DNA of 64,000 nucleotides from Ruminococcaceae bacterium R-25 (GCA_003149065.1 QGFZ01000002.1:434001-498000), one strand, 5' to 3'. Counted from the stretch's first letter, positions 43,189 to 52,276 are shown. The notes: generated by a model not told the origin, from the sequence alone. Made by a program: numbers and translations.

Positions 43189-44252
43189 GAACAGTCCGCG
43201 TAAATGCAGCGTCAAAAAGCTACGATGTTCTTATCGGAAAGAATGCCGCTAAAGTTCTTGGCGATGAGGCGAAAAAGGTTTGCCCGGGTGCAATAAAGGC
43301 CCTCATCGTTTCCGAGACAAATGTTGCTCCGCTCTATCTGGACCTTGTTAAGGCTGAGCTCGAGGGCGCCGGTTTTGAGGTCATCGATTATGTTTTCGGC
43401 GCGGGCGAGCAGAACAAAGGCATCAATGAGATCGCCGGCATGTGGAATAAGATGGCTGAAGCAGGCTTCACGAGAACTGACTTTGTAGTTGGCCTTGGCG
43501 GCGGCGTAACGACCGATATGGCCGGCTTTGCGGCTGCTACATTCCTTAGAGGGATCAAGGTTATCCAGCTTCCCACATCACTCCTTGCCATGGTCGATGC
43601 ATCAGTCGGCGGCAAGACGGGAATCGACATCCCGATGGGAAAGAACCAGGTCGGCGCTTTCTGGCAGCCGTCACTCGTTGTAGAAGACATCTCATTTTTG
43701 AAAACGCTTCCTGATGAGGTTTTCACGGAAGGCATGGGCGAAGTTACAAAACATGCTTTCATCATGGATCTGGACCTTCTGGAAAAACTCGAGAAGGCCG
43801 CAGGTGATATCAGATCCGATGAAGATCTTTTAGAAGAGATCGTCTACATGAACGTTTCTGACAAGGCAAGCGTTGTAGGTGAAGATGAGAATGATAACGG
43901 CAGACGCCAGACACTTAATTACGGTCACACGGTAGGCCACGTTATCGAGCGCGACAGCGGCTTTACGAAGCCTCACGGGATCTGTGTCGCAAAAGGCATG
44001 GGAATCGTTATGGATGCATGCGTCAGAGCAGGAACTCTCGCAGCAGATGATGCGGAGAGAATGAAGGCTCTCTTAAAGCTCTATAAGCTTCCCATAACTG
44101 ATGACATTACTCCCGAAGCAATCGTTGAAGGCGCCATGAACGATAAAAAGAAACGCGGCGATACTTTATCGGTTATACTTGTAAATAAGATCGGCAACGC
44201 CGAGATAAAGAAGATGACAAAAGAGGAGTTCCTTAAGTTTTTGTCCATATGA
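43185..44252 (+). CDS. aroB: 3-dehydroquinate synthase
   Basis: 355 residues. GLGGGVTTDMAGFAAATFLRG is the NAD-binding glycine-rich stretch, KTGIDIPMGKNQVGAF the substrate site, and GHTVGHVIE the metal-binding His pair. Converts DAHP to 3-dehydroquinate using NAD and Zn2+. Translationally coupled with tyrA (ATGA overlap) and with aroA (ATGA overlap at 44249). Confidence 0.95.
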   Translation: MRTVRVNAASKSYDVLIGKNAAKVLGDEAKKVCPGAIKALIVSETNVAPLYLDLVKAELEGAGFEVIDYVFGAGEQNKGINEIAGMWNKMAEAGFTRTDFVVGLGGGVTTDMAGFAAATFLRGIKVIQLPTSLLAMVDASVGGKTGIDIPMGKNQVGAFWQPSLVVEDISFLKTLPDEVFTEGMGEVTKHAFIMDLDLLEKLEKAAGDIRSDEDLLEEIVYMNVSDKASVVGEDENDNGRRQTLNYGHTVGHVIERDSGFTKPHGICVAKGMGIVMDACVRAGTLAADDAERMKALLKLYKLPITDDITPEAIVEGAMNDKKKRGDTLSVILVNKIGNAEIKKMTKEEFLKFLSI

Positions 44253-45493
44253 AAATATCATGCAGAAATCTGAATCTTGATATCAAAGCGCCGCTTTCAA
44301 AGTCGGTCTATCACAGGGAGCTCATCGTTAACTTCATCTTAGGTGCACGCGGTAATTTCCTTAACGAGTCCGAAGACGATAATGACGATATAAGAGCTAC
44401 CAAAGCATGTCTTCGCGCGCTCGAAAATACAAACGCAGAAGAACTTATCCTTAACTGCAACGAGAGCGGTTCCACGCTCCGTTTCATGATCCCCGTAGCA
44501 CTCGCAGCAAAGTCTTCTAACGTTAAGAAGCTTATCTTCAAGACAAGGGGAAGGCTTATCGAGAGACCTATAAAAGAACTCGCTGACTGCCTCGCGCCTT
44601 TCGGTGTTTCCATCACGAAGAATATAGAAGCAAATGAGATAACTGTTACAGGAAACATAGAGCCCGGTCAATATGTCATCGACGGCAGCGTTTCGTCGCA
44701 GTACATATCAGGACTTCTGATGGCTCTTTCAAAGTTTGATAAGCCTTCGGTTATAGAAGTCACAAACGGCATTGCATCCGTTCACTATATCGAGCTTACT
44801 GTGGACGCGCTTTCCAAGTACGGAATCAATATAGTTAAAGAAGGCGACACTTATAAGGTGCCTGCAAACTCAATAAATGAAATGCCTGACGGCAACTTCG
44901 AAGTTGAAGGCGACTGGAGCAACGGAGCATTCCTCCTCTGCCTGGGAAGCCTTATTCAGGGCGGCTCAGCCAAGATAACCGGACTTAGAACAGATTCTGT
45001 TCAGGGCGATAGGGAGATACTTCATTTCTTAAAACTTGCAGGTGTTACTTTCCTTAATGAAGGCGATATCTTTTTCGTGCAGGACAGCCATACAAACACA
45101 TTGAGAAAGATCCTTGAGATGGACTGCAGCGACATTCCCGATATCGTTCCCTATATGGCAGTCGTCGGTGCGTTCAGATCTGAAAAGACAGTCCTCAAGG
45201 GCATTAAGCGTTTGAGGATAAAAGAGTCTGACAGAGCAAGAGCGATAACGGAAATGTTATCTGCGATCGGCGGGAAAGTTACGCTCGAAGAAGACATTAT
45301 TACGATAGAATATATAGATAAGATCCCTGGTGATATCGTGCTTACTTCGTCAGGCGATCACAGAATGGCTATGGCAGCTGTGCTTTGCGCGGCAGCCACA
45401 GGCAAAGATATCGAACTCGATGATATCGATTGTCTCAATAAGTCTTTTCCTGAATTCAGGAAAATCGTGGAAGAGGAGATGATCTTAAAATGA
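44249..45493 (+). CDS. aroA: EPSP synthase (3-phosphoshikimate 1-carboxyvinyltransferase)
   Basis: 414 residues. Signature segments: PLSKSVYHRELI with Lys/Ser for PEP, NESGSTLRFMIP, SSQYISGLLMAL, RIKESDRARAI and GDHRMAMAAVL. Transfers enolpyruvyl from PEP to shikimate-3-phosphate. Overlaps aroB and aroC by 4 bases each. The usual LFLGNAGTA motif reads LNCNESGSTLRF here, suggesting the class II type with lower glyphosate affinity (inference). Confidence 0.94.
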   Translation: MKISCRNLNLDIKAPLSKSVYHRELIVNFILGARGNFLNESEDDNDDIRATKACLRALENTNAEELILNCNESGSTLRFMIPVALAAKSSNVKKLIFKTRGRLIERPIKELADCLAPFGVSITKNIEANEITVTGNIEPGQYVIDGSVSSQYISGLLMALSKFDKPSVIEVTNGIASVHYIELTVDALSKYGINIVKEGDTYKVPANSINEMPDGNFEVEGDWSNGAFLLCLGSLIQGGSAKITGLRTDSVQGDREILHFLKLAGVTFLNEGDIFFVQDSHTNTLRKILEMDCSDIPDIVPYMAVVGAFRSEKTVLKGIKRLRIKESDRARAITEMLSAIGGKVTLEEDIITIEYIDKIPGDIVLTSSGDHRMAMAAVLCAAATGKDIELDDIDCLNKSFPEFRKIVEEEMILK

Positions 45494-46581
45494 GCATGAG
45501 CAGTACATACCAGGGCGATGCCTTAGACATAATGATCTACGGTGAGTCTCACAGCGAGACGATTGGAGTTTATATCAACGGACTTCCTGAAGACGTAACA
45601 CCCGACCAGGCAAAGACCGCTGCCTTTATGGCAAGAAGAGCGCCCGGAAAGAATGCGTGGTCCACTCCGAGAAAAGAAGCTGATGAAGTCATCTTCGAGA
45701 GAAACGGTGCAATGCTCCACGGCTACATCGTAAACACGAATACAAAACCCAAGGATTATTCATCCATCTTAAACTGCCCCAGGCCTTCTCATGCCGATTA
45801 TGCGGCAACGCTTTTATATGGCGATGAGGCTTCGAAATCAGGCGGCGGAATCTTTTCCGGACGTATGACGGCGCCCCTTTGCATTGCGGGTTCCATTGCT
45901 TTGCAGGAGCTTAACAAGAGAGGCATCCAGATCAGTGCGCACCTCAAAAAAGTTGCCGGAATCTGTGATGATTCTTATTTCGATCACGGTGTAAATGACG
46001 AGTCTTTCAGAAATGCACTCGCTGTTGTTGAGAATAAGGATTTCCCTGTTGTTAACGACGAAAAGGGCGAGCTCATGAAAGCTAAGATCGAGGAAGCCAG
46101 GATGGAAGGCGATTCTGTCGGAGGCGTGATCGAATGCGTCATCTACGGATATCCCGAAGGCATCGGAGGACCGATCTTTGATGGTATCGAGGCTAAGCTT
46201 GCGCAGATCCTTTATGCGATCCCTGCAGTTAAGGGCGTCGAATTCGGAAACGGATTTGAAGGTTCAGATCTCAAGGGTTCCGAGAATAACGATGCTTTCA
46301 CTTTCGATGAAGAAGGAAATCTCACATTGAAGACAAACCACAGCGGCGGCATCCAGGGCGGCATAAGCCTCGGTGATGTTGCTCCCATTGTTTTCGATGT
46401 TGCAATGAAGCCTACACCGTCTATCTCAAAAGCGCAGGAGACGGTCGATATGGCAGCACATAAGAATACAACGATCAGCATAGAAGGCAGACACGATCCC
46501 TGCGTCGCACCGCGCGCGGTACCGGTCGTCGAAGCCGCAGCAGCTATCGCACTCTACGATCTTTTACTTGTATCAATGTAA
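45490..46581 (+). CDS. aroC: Chorismate synthase
   Basis: 363 residues. GESHSETIGVYINGLP at the N-terminus, RAPGKNAWSTPRKEADEV for the FMN and substrate, SGGIQGGISLGD and RHDPCVAPRAVPVVEA. Removes phosphate from EPSP to give chorismate, using reduced FMN; in many anaerobes a separate reductase supplies it. The ATG overlaps aroA by 4 bases. Confidence 0.95.
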   Translation: MSMSSTYQGDALDIMIYGESHSETIGVYINGLPEDVTPDQAKTAAFMARRAPGKNAWSTPRKEADEVIFERNGAMLHGYIVNTNTKPKDYSSILNCPRPSHADYAATLLYGDEASKSGGGIFSGRMTAPLCIAGSIALQELNKRGIQISAHLKKVAGICDDSYFDHGVNDESFRNALAVVENKDFPVVNDEKGELMKAKIEEARMEGDSVGGVIECVIYGYPEGIGGPIFDGIEAKLAQILYAIPAVKGVEFGNGFEGSDLKGSENNDAFTFDEEGNLTLKTNHSGGIQGGISLGDVAPIVFDVAMKPTPSISKAQETVDMAAHKNTTISIEGRHDPCVAPRAVPVVEAAAAIALYDLLLVSM

Positions 46582-46595
46582 CGGAGGAAAAGCCC

Positions 46596-48161
46596 ATGAG
46601 CGAGAGACCTGACTTAAACGAACTCAGAAAAAAGCTGGACGGTATCGACAACAGCATATTAGATCTCCTCGAAGAGAGAATCGCAACATGCCGCCAGATC
46701 GGAAACTATAAAAGAGAAAACGGCATGGATGTTTATATTCCTGCCAGGGAAGAAGAGAAGTTTAAGGCATTGGAAGAGATCGCAGGTTTCGAGAGCAAAC
46801 CTTATGTAAGAGATCTTTTCAAGACTCTTATGGATATCTCGAAAACTCACCAGAACAAGCCCGCATTCGGCGTTTTGGGCAGAACTCTTGCTCACACTTA
46901 TTCACCTGAGATCCACAGTCTTTTCGACTCATCTTACTCATATTCCGTAATCGAGCGCGAGCCCGAAGAACTTGAGACACTTTTCAAGAGCGGCGTTTTC
47001 AAGGGCTTCAACGTCACGATCCCTTACAAGAAAAATGCATGCGCAATGTGCGATGAATTAGACGATGCTTCGAAAACCACAGGCAGCGTTAATACCGTTC
47101 TTTTCGAAGACGGTAAGGTTAAGGGCTGGAACACAGATTACTTCGGATTCATCTACATGCTCACCAGAAAGGGCATCTCCGTCGGCGGCAAGAAGGTCCT
47201 CGTGCTCGGCACAGGCGGCGCCGCATCCGCAGTTTTCTATGCCCTTAAGACATTGGGCGCAGCAGAGACTTATGCGTGCGACCTTGAGACTGACATCAAC
47301 TATTCCAATGTTTACGACAGGGCAGGTGATGCTCAGGTAATCGTTAACTGCACACCTGTAGGAATGTATCCGAAGGTCGACAATTCACTTCTGGACCTTA
47401 CGAAATTCCCTGCTCTCGAAGCATGCGCAGACGTTGTTTATAACCCTTCAAGAACCAGGTTCTTACAGGATGCGGAAGACCTCGGCCTTAAGACATGCGG
47501 CGGCCTCGCAATGCTCGTTGCACAGGCTTATAAGTCTTCAAGAGTTTTCGCAGGCGACATCGCCGGTGCAGAAGCTTTGGGAAATCCCGACAGCGAGAAA
47601 GGTGCGGCATACGTTCCTGATGAAGCGAAAGAGAAGATCGAGAATGTCATCAAACTCCTCGAAAACCGCATGCGCAACATCACGATAATCGGCATGCCCG
47701 GTTCCGGCAAATCACTTCTCGCAAGAAATATCGCAGCAGTTACAGGCCGTACGCTTGTTGACCTTGATATCGCTTTTGCGGAGAAGTTCGGACAGACTCC
47801 TGCAGAAGTCTTAAACGGCCCCGGTGAAGACGCATTCCGCGAGATGGAGTGCGAGATCGCAGCAGAGTTCCTTCCGAAGAGCGGACTCGTTATCTCCTGC
47901 GGCGGCGGTATCGTTACACGTGACGTCAACAAGTTCTATGTACGCTGCAATTCAAACGTATTCTATCTTGAGCGTCCTCTGACAGCGCTGACAGACAAAA
48001 ACAGACCTATATCCCAGCTCCACGGCGTCGAGAAACTCTATTCACAGCGCAAGGACAAGTACGAGTCCTGGTGTGATTACAGATTCTTCTACGACAGATT
48101 CGAAGAGAAGAACGATTTCTACGACAAAGCAATTTCGGACATTCTGGGAGTTTTGAAATAA
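46596..48161 (+). CDS. aroQEK: Trifunctional chorismate mutase - shikimate dehydrogenase - shikimate kinase
   Basis: 521 residues in three modules. Residues 1-88: AroQ-class chorismate mutase, LRKKLDGIDNSILDLLEERI and RQIGNYKRENG. Residues about 92-340: shikimate dehydrogenase, HTYSPEIHSLFD, KGFNVTIPYKK, GTGGAASAVFYAL. Residues about 362-521: shikimate kinase with P-loop IGMPGSGKSLLA, DLDIAFAEKFG and SCGGGIVTRD. The fusion supplies three steps in one chain. A linker KEKIENVIKLLENRMR precedes the kinase. It sits between aroC and aroQ. The gene symbol is descriptive. Confidence 0.93.
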   Translation: MSERPDLNELRKKLDGIDNSILDLLEERIATCRQIGNYKRENGMDVYIPAREEEKFKALEEIAGFESKPYVRDLFKTLMDISKTHQNKPAFGVLGRTLAHTYSPEIHSLFDSSYSYSVIEREPEELETLFKSGVFKGFNVTIPYKKNACAMCDELDDASKTTGSVNTVLFEDGKVKGWNTDYFGFIYMLTRKGISVGGKKVLVLGTGGAASAVFYALKTLGAAETYACDLETDINYSNVYDRAGDAQVIVNCTPVGMYPKVDNSLLDLTKFPALEACADVVYNPSRTRFLQDAEDLGLKTCGGLAMLVAQAYKSSRVFAGDIAGAEALGNPDSEKGAAYVPDEAKEKIENVIKLLENRMRNITIIGMPGSGKSLLARNIAAVTGRTLVDLDIAFAEKFGQTPAEVLNGPGEDAFREMECEIAAEFLPKSGLVISCGGGIVTRDVNKFYVRCNSNVFYLERPLTALTDKNRPISQLHGVEKLYSQRKDKYESWCDYRFFYDRFEEKNDFYDKAISDILGVLK

Positions 48162-48162
48162 T

Positions 48163-48588
48163 ATGAAGATACTCGTACTTAACGGACCGAACCTCAACAT
48201 GTTAGGCATCAGGGAGCCCGATATCTACGGCGCTTCGACCTACGATGACCTGATCTCCATGATCACTTCCCACTGCTCCGAAAAGGGCATTGAGGTCAAG
48301 TGCCTTCAGAGCAACCACGAGGGCGATCTGGTCGACTACATTCAGCAGGCATATTTTGACAAGGTCGACGGAATCGTAATCAATCCGGGCGCTTACACCC
48401 ACACGTCCGTCGCACTTTTAGATGCACTTAAGGCAGTTTCGATCCCTGCTGTCGAAGTCCATATCTCCAAAGTAAATGAACGCGAGGCTTTCCGCCAGGT
48501 ATCCTACGTTTCTTACTACTGCTCGAAAACAATTACCGGCAAGGGCTTTGCAGGTTATATCGAAGCGATAGATTATCTTTGCGGGTAA
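48163..48588 (+). CDS. aroQ: Type II 3-dehydroquinate dehydratase
   Basis: 141 residues, typical for the dodecameric type II enzyme. NGPNLNMLGIREPDIYG, NPGAYTHTSVALLDAL and VEVHISKVNEREAFR. Dehydrates 3-dehydroquinate to 3-dehydroshikimate. It begins directly after the fused gene (1 base gap) and ends the operon. Together with the genes before it every step from PEP and erythrose-4-phosphate to 4-hydroxyphenylpyruvate is encoded; only prephenate dehydratase for Phe is missing. Confidence 0.93.
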   Translation: MKILVLNGPNLNMLGIREPDIYGASTYDDLISMITSHCSEKGIEVKCLQSNHEGDLVDYIQQAYFDKVDGIVINPGAYTHTSVALLDALKAVSIPAVEVHISKVNEREAFRQVSYVSYYCSKTITGKGFAGYIEAIDYLCG

Positions 48589-48618
48589 GATATTTTCCGG
48601 TGCATGAAAAAACACTTT

Positions 48619-48650
48619 CAGGGGTGCCGTTGTGTGCGGCCCCCTTTTTA
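48619..48650 (+). terminator. Terminator of the aro operon
   Basis: GGGG-T-GCCG and CGGC-CCCC arms, followed by TTTTT. Confidence 0.88.
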
Positions 48651-48653
48651 GTT

Positions 48654-48767
48654 CCAGTGTAGATTTAGTGCGCAAATCAGGTGTTTTACGCACTGTTTTT
48701 ACACTACAAGCCCTCCAGTGTAAATTTAGTGCGCAAATCAGGTGTTTTACGCACTGTTTTTACACTG
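48654..48767 (+). repeat. Tandem palindromic repeat, two copies of 53 bases
   Basis: Copies at 48654-48706 and 48715-48767, period 61. Each has nested arms AGTGTA/TACACT and AGTGCG/CGCACT around an AATCAGGTGTTTTA loop. A related start CCAGTGTAAATT occurs at 5029. A third palindrome, TTCGTACCTG/CAGGTACGAA (48799-48830), follows. Confidence 0.85.
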
Positions 48768-48941
48768 AACATAAACCGGTTTAAGCATGCTTACCTTTTT
48801 CGTACCTGAAACCGCGAAAACAGGTACGAAACAGGTATTTTGACACCTGAAATGCCTTTCACGCACTTAAAACAACTGTTTTAGGCACGCAAGATGTAGT
48901 ATTATCTAATTTATGAAGCAAATAATTGGGAGGATAATAAT

Positions 48942-50024
48942 ATGGCTAAGTTTTGTACCAACTGTGGTAACCAGGTAAAAGATACAGCTTCCTTCTGCGC
49001 TAAGTGCGGAGCAAAGTTGAATCCTACTCCTGCAGCTGCTCCTGAGGCACCCGCAGCTCCTGTTGCAGAGGCAGCTCCCGCTCCTGTAGCTGAGCCTGTC
49101 GCCGCACCTGCACCTGTAGCTGAACCTGCTCCCGTAGCAGAGCCTGTTGCAGCAGCACCTGCACCCGTAGTTGAACCCGCACCTGTTGCAGAGCCTGTCG
49201 TTGAGGCAGCTCCCGCACCTGTTGCAGAACCCGTTGCAGCACCTGTTGCTGAACCCGCTCCCGTTGCACCCGTAGTTGCTGCAGCTGTAGCTCCTGAAGC
49301 AGCACCTGCACCCGCACCGGCACCTGTTGAGGCAGCACCTGTAGCAGCACCCGTTGAGGCAGCTCCTGCAGCAGCTCCCGCACCTGCTCCTGAAGCACCC
49401 GCTGCGGCAGAACCTGTTCCTTTCGAAGCACCTTCCGGTCCCGTTCCTACAGCAGCTCCTGTTACAGCAGCTGAACCTGCTGAGCCCAAGAAGAAGGGCA
49501 AGGGCGGCCTTATCGCAGTCTTTATCGGAGTTGGCGTTCTGGCTCTGGGACTTATCGCTGCAGGCGTAGTTTTAATCCTTAATGGCGGTTTCGGCGGAAA
49601 TATCCTCGAGCGCATCGAGAAGAAGGATGCAGTTGAATCCGGCAAGAAGTTCACCATTTACGATGAGGACTTCAACGATTACGTTATCGAAGCAAGATGG
49701 TGGGATTATGCAGACTACATGGATAAGCCCGGTGTTTACAGCTCAGATGCTGATACATTGGCCTTCTCTATCGAAGTTAATGAAGATGCTGACGAAGAGA
49801 TCTACTATGCTTACTACTACAGTAAGGATAAGGAGTTCGACAAGGACGAGCTGGCAAAGCCTGTTTTCTCTGACGATATCGTTCCTGTTGAATACTATAA
49901 CGGCAAGATCTTCTATAACGTAGATAACTCCAAGAGCATCAAGAAGGGCTATTACGTAGTAATCATTGCTTCTGATTCTTCTCTCAAGAGACCTTACGCT
50001 GTAGCTTACGCAGAAGTTAAATAA
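48942..50024 (+). CDS. Zinc-ribbon membrane protein with an Ala/Pro repeat
   Basis: 360 residues. Residues 1-27: zinc ribbon CTNCGNQVKDTASFCAKCG. Residues about 28-185: a low-complexity APVAEP-type repeat, 5-6 residue units, rich in Ala, Pro, Val, Glu. A single membrane segment at about 193-215 (LIAVFIGVGVLALGLIAAGV) follows a KKKGKGG stop. The last 140 residues are a soluble domain probably outside, with EARWWDYADYMDKPGVYS and Asp/Tyr-rich strands. Function not recognised; the repeat acts as a flexible spacer (inference). Confidence 0.72.
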   Translation: MAKFCTNCGNQVKDTASFCAKCGAKLNPTPAAAPEAPAAPVAEAAPAPVAEPVAAPAPVAEPAPVAEPVAAAPAPVVEPAPVAEPVVEAAPAPVAEPVAAPVAEPAPVAPVVAAAVAPEAAPAPAPAPVEAAPVAAPVEAAPAAAPAPAPEAPAAAEPVPFEAPSGPVPTAAPVTAAEPAEPKKKGKGGLIAVFIGVGVLALGLIAAGVVLILNGGFGGNILERIEKKDAVESGKKFTIYDEDFNDYVIEARWWDYADYMDKPGVYSSDADTLAFSIEVNEDADEEIYYAYYYSKDKEFDKDELAKPVFSDDIVPVEYYNGKIFYNVDNSKSIKKGYYVVIIASDSSLKRPYAVAYAEVK

Positions 50025-50047
50025 GATTATCTATAATTGTTCTTTCA

Positions 50048-50079
50048 GGAGGTTGCCTTATTTGAGGCAACCTCTTTTT
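50048..50079 (+). terminator. Terminator of the GGTTGCCT hairpin type
   Basis: AGGAGGTTGCCT and AGGCAACCTCTTTTT around TATTTG. Confidence 0.9.
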
Positions 50080-50144
50080 GTATCCTGTGCTATAATCTAT
50101 CGGCAAGAGTAATGGAAACAGTTTCTGATTGTAGGAGAAAAAGA

Positions 50145-50726
50145 ATGAAAAAAACGGGATTTAGGAATTCTTTAGTGGCAGTATTTCTTATTGCTGCGCT
50201 GGTTCTTGCAGGCACAGGCTGTGACAGGAAGATATCTTCAAGCGATACAGCCAATAAAACAGTTGAATATGTCGACCCGCTGTCTTATGGTGCGGTCGAT
50301 GCAAAGATGCGTGAATATACTTTCGGTATCAACGAGTATATGAGAGAGCATTCGGCAGATGTTGTTCAGAAAACTAAGAAGGGTACAACTCCCGGCGGCG
50401 TTCCTGCTGATTGTGTCTATACATTATCTCCTGATAGCAAGTATGAGTCTCTCCAGATGGAAAAGAGCGTCGAAAACGGTGTCCAGTACGATGAGTACTT
50501 CAACATGGGCGATTCTATCTTTATCACACGTACTACAGTCTATGACGACGGCGGCTTTGATCCCGTTGACAAGTACTACATTATTGCCGGCGTTCTCTAT
50601 AAGGTAGACATCACGGACCAGACGGTTACTAAGCTCGTTGACCTGAGCGATCCTGCTGCCGCAGAGACTGCAGCAAATATAGATATCTATCTATCTTTCG
50701 AGGAAATAAGAACAATTTATGGCTGA
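50145..50726 (+). CDS. Small lipoprotein
   Basis: 193 residues from ATG 50145 with AGGAGA upstream. Signal peptide KKTGFRNSLVAVFLIAALVL, lipobox GTGC. The mature part contains GAVDAKMREYTFGINEYMREH and several short strands; no recognised domain. Overlaps the AzlC-AzlD gene by 8 bases, which would couple translation. A link between the lipoprotein and the branched-chain amino acid exporter is possible but not proven. Confidence 0.7.
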   Translation: MKKTGFRNSLVAVFLIAALVLAGTGCDRKISSSDTANKTVEYVDPLSYGAVDAKMREYTFGINEYMREHSADVVQKTKKGTTPGGVPADCVYTLSPDSKYESLQMEKSVENGVQYDEYFNMGDSIFITRTTVYDDGGFDPVDKYYIIAGVLYKVDITDQTVTKLVDLSDPAAAETAANIDIYLSFEEIRTIYG

Positions 50727-51885
50727 TTCTCCAAAAGAGACTGATTTTAAAGGATATACATTAGGGGAGGGCGTCAGAGACGGTCTCCCCATTGGTTTAG
50801 GGTACCTGTCGGTATCCTTTACTTTCGGTATCCTTGCTGTCTCGAAAGGCTTGTCCTGGATACAGGCAGGTTTGATCTCATTACTTAATATCACTTCGGC
50901 AGGACAGGTAGCAGGCCTCGGAATAATGACAACGGCAGGTGGGATCCTTGCGATGATCATCTCCCAGATCGTTATCAATCTCAGATATTCACTGATGGGC
51001 ATATCATTGTCGCAGAAGGCCGACAAATCCATGACGCCGCTCCTCCGCATGCTCCTTGCATATGGGATCACGGACGAGATCTTCGGTGTTGCGGTCAGCA
51101 AGAAATATGAGTTCGGTGCCAGATATTTCTTCGGACTTACTGTCCTTCCCATATTAGGCTGGGTGGCAGGCACGGTAATAGGCGCATTGTTAGGCCAGAT
51201 TTTCCCGCCGTTCCTTACAAATGCCCTTGCTATCGGTATCTACGGTATGTTCGTATCGATCGTCATGCCAAAGGCAAAGCACGACAAGGTCATCCTCACG
51301 AGTTCTTTATTGTCCTGCATAGTATCGGTACTGCTTTTCTACATACCATTCCTGTCCGAGCACATTACTTCTGGCTTTGCGATAATAATTGCCGCTGTGG
51401 CAGCCGCACTTACCGGCGTAATTGTCAGGGACAAGCTCTCAGGAAAGCAGGGCACCGTTATTGCAGTTATCACGGGCGTCATTCTTGTCGCATGCATCTT
51501 CATCCTGGCACCTTCCTACAAAGTTCCTGAAGCTGCAGAAGTAACAAATGAAGGAATTTCCGGCGCGCTTGATAACAAGATCTTTATCCCGCTCCTGATT
51601 ACTATGGCAGTCACGACTTACCTGGTCCGTATGATCCCGTTCACTTTATTCCGTAAAAAGCTCGAAAAGCCTTCGATCAAGGCCTTTTTCGATTACATTC
51701 CTTACACGGTCTTATCTGCAATGACATTCCCTGCGATCCTTTATGCCACGGGTTCTGTCATTTCCGCAGCCATTGGCTTTGCAGTTGCGCTGGTTTTGGG
51801 ATTTTTCGAGAGATCACTTATCGTCGTTGCGGTCGGAGCATGTTTGGCGTCGCTCGTCGCCGGCGTCGTAATGATGTATATCTAA
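50719..51885 (+). CDS. azlCD: AzlC-AzlD fusion, branched-chain amino acid exporter
   Basis: 388 residues. Residues 1 to about 235 are AzlC-like: EGVRDGLPIGLGYLSVSFTFG, NLRYSLMGISLSQ and YGITDEIFGVAV. Residues about 280-388 are AzlD-like: MAVTTYLVRMIPFTLF and YIPYTVLSAMTFPAIL. In Bacillus the two subunits are separate proteins that export Leu, Val or the analogue 4-azaleucine; here they are joined into one chain with a short connector. About ten membrane segments. The gene ends in a bidirectional terminator shared with the tRNA-Thr gene. Confidence 0.88.
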   Translation: MADSPKETDFKGYTLGEGVRDGLPIGLGYLSVSFTFGILAVSKGLSWIQAGLISLLNITSAGQVAGLGIMTTAGGILAMIISQIVINLRYSLMGISLSQKADKSMTPLLRMLLAYGITDEIFGVAVSKKYEFGARYFFGLTVLPILGWVAGTVIGALLGQIFPPFLTNALAIGIYGMFVSIVMPKAKHDKVILTSSLLSCIVSVLLFYIPFLSEHITSGFAIIIAAVAAALTGVIVRDKLSGKQGTVIAVITGVILVACIFILAPSYKVPEAAEVTNEGISGALDNKIFIPLLITMAVTTYLVRMIPFTLFRKKLEKPSIKAFFDYIPYTVLSAMTFPAILYATGSVISAAIGFAVALVLGFFERSLIVVAVGACLASLVAGVVMMYI

Positions 51886-51889
51886 AAAT

Positions 51890-51920
51890 AAAGGTTGCCT
51901 CGATTTGAGACAACCTTTTT
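51890..51920 (+). terminator. Bidirectional terminator between azlCD and tRNA-Thr
   Basis: AAAGGTTG and CAACCTTT arms with T-runs on both strands. Same hairpin as at 63595. Confidence 0.9.
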
Positions 51921-51924
51921 ACTA

Positions 51925-52000
51925 TGGAGCCCCTATCCGGACTTGAACCGGAGACCTCATCCTTACCATGGATGCGCTCTACCTGCTGAGCTATGGGGGC
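51925..52000 (-). tRNA. tRNA-Thr (GGT)
   Basis: 76 nt including the encoded CCA. D-arm GCTC/GAGC, anticodon stem CATCC/GGATG with loop ATGGTAA, T-arm TCCGG/CCGGA with GGTTCAAGTCC, acceptor GCCCCCA/TAGGGGC with one mismatch. Anticodon GGT reads Thr ACC/ACU. Confidence 0.95.
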
Positions 52001-52016
52001 AAGTCAAAGCCTATGA

Positions 52017-52045
52017 AGTATAACACAGTAACAGGGCGTTGACAA
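52017..52045 (-). promoter_or_regulatory. tRNA-Thr promoter
   Basis: On the minus strand TTGTCA, 17-base spacer, TATACT. Confidence 0.8.
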
Positions 52046-52075
52046 TAAATCTTAGGGGCAATCCCCATTTATAAG

Positions 52076-52104
52076 TTGACAACTGAACTCAAAGATTATA
52101 CAAT
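52076..52104 (+). promoter_or_regulatory. tRNA-Ser promoter
   Basis: TTGACA, 17-base spacer, TACAAT; the tRNA starts 23 bases after the -10 element. Confidence 0.85.
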
Positions 52105-52127
52105 CATTGAGCAATTTTAAGAACTAT

Positions 52128-52220
52128 GGAGAAGTCGCCTAGCCTGGTCGAGGGCGCACGACTGGAAATCGTGTAAACCCCAAAAGGGTTTCGAGAGTTC
52201 GAATCTCTCCTTCTCCGCCA
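52128..52220 (+). tRNA. tRNA-Ser (GGA)
   Basis: 93 nt with encoded CCA and a long variable arm (AACCCCAAAAGGGTT). Acceptor GGAGAAG/CTTCTCC, anticodon stem CACGA/TCGTG with loop CTGGAAA. Anticodon GGA reads Ser UCC/UCU. Confidence 0.96.
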
Positions 52221-52225
52221 CAAAG

Positions 52226-52258
52226 AAACCTCTCAAGCATTTGCCTGAGAGGTTTTTA
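52226..52258 (+). terminator. Terminator after tRNA-Ser
   Basis: AAACCTCTCA and TGAGAGGTTT arms, then TT. Confidence 0.9.
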
Positions 52259-52276
52259 ATTTTCCTGTTATTCAGA

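Noticed and set aside
48911-49657. 248-codon Ala/Gly/Thr-rich frame on the minus strand
   Set aside because: It is the antisense shadow of the APVAEP repeat in the zinc-ribbon protein gene; low complexity, no ribosome site.
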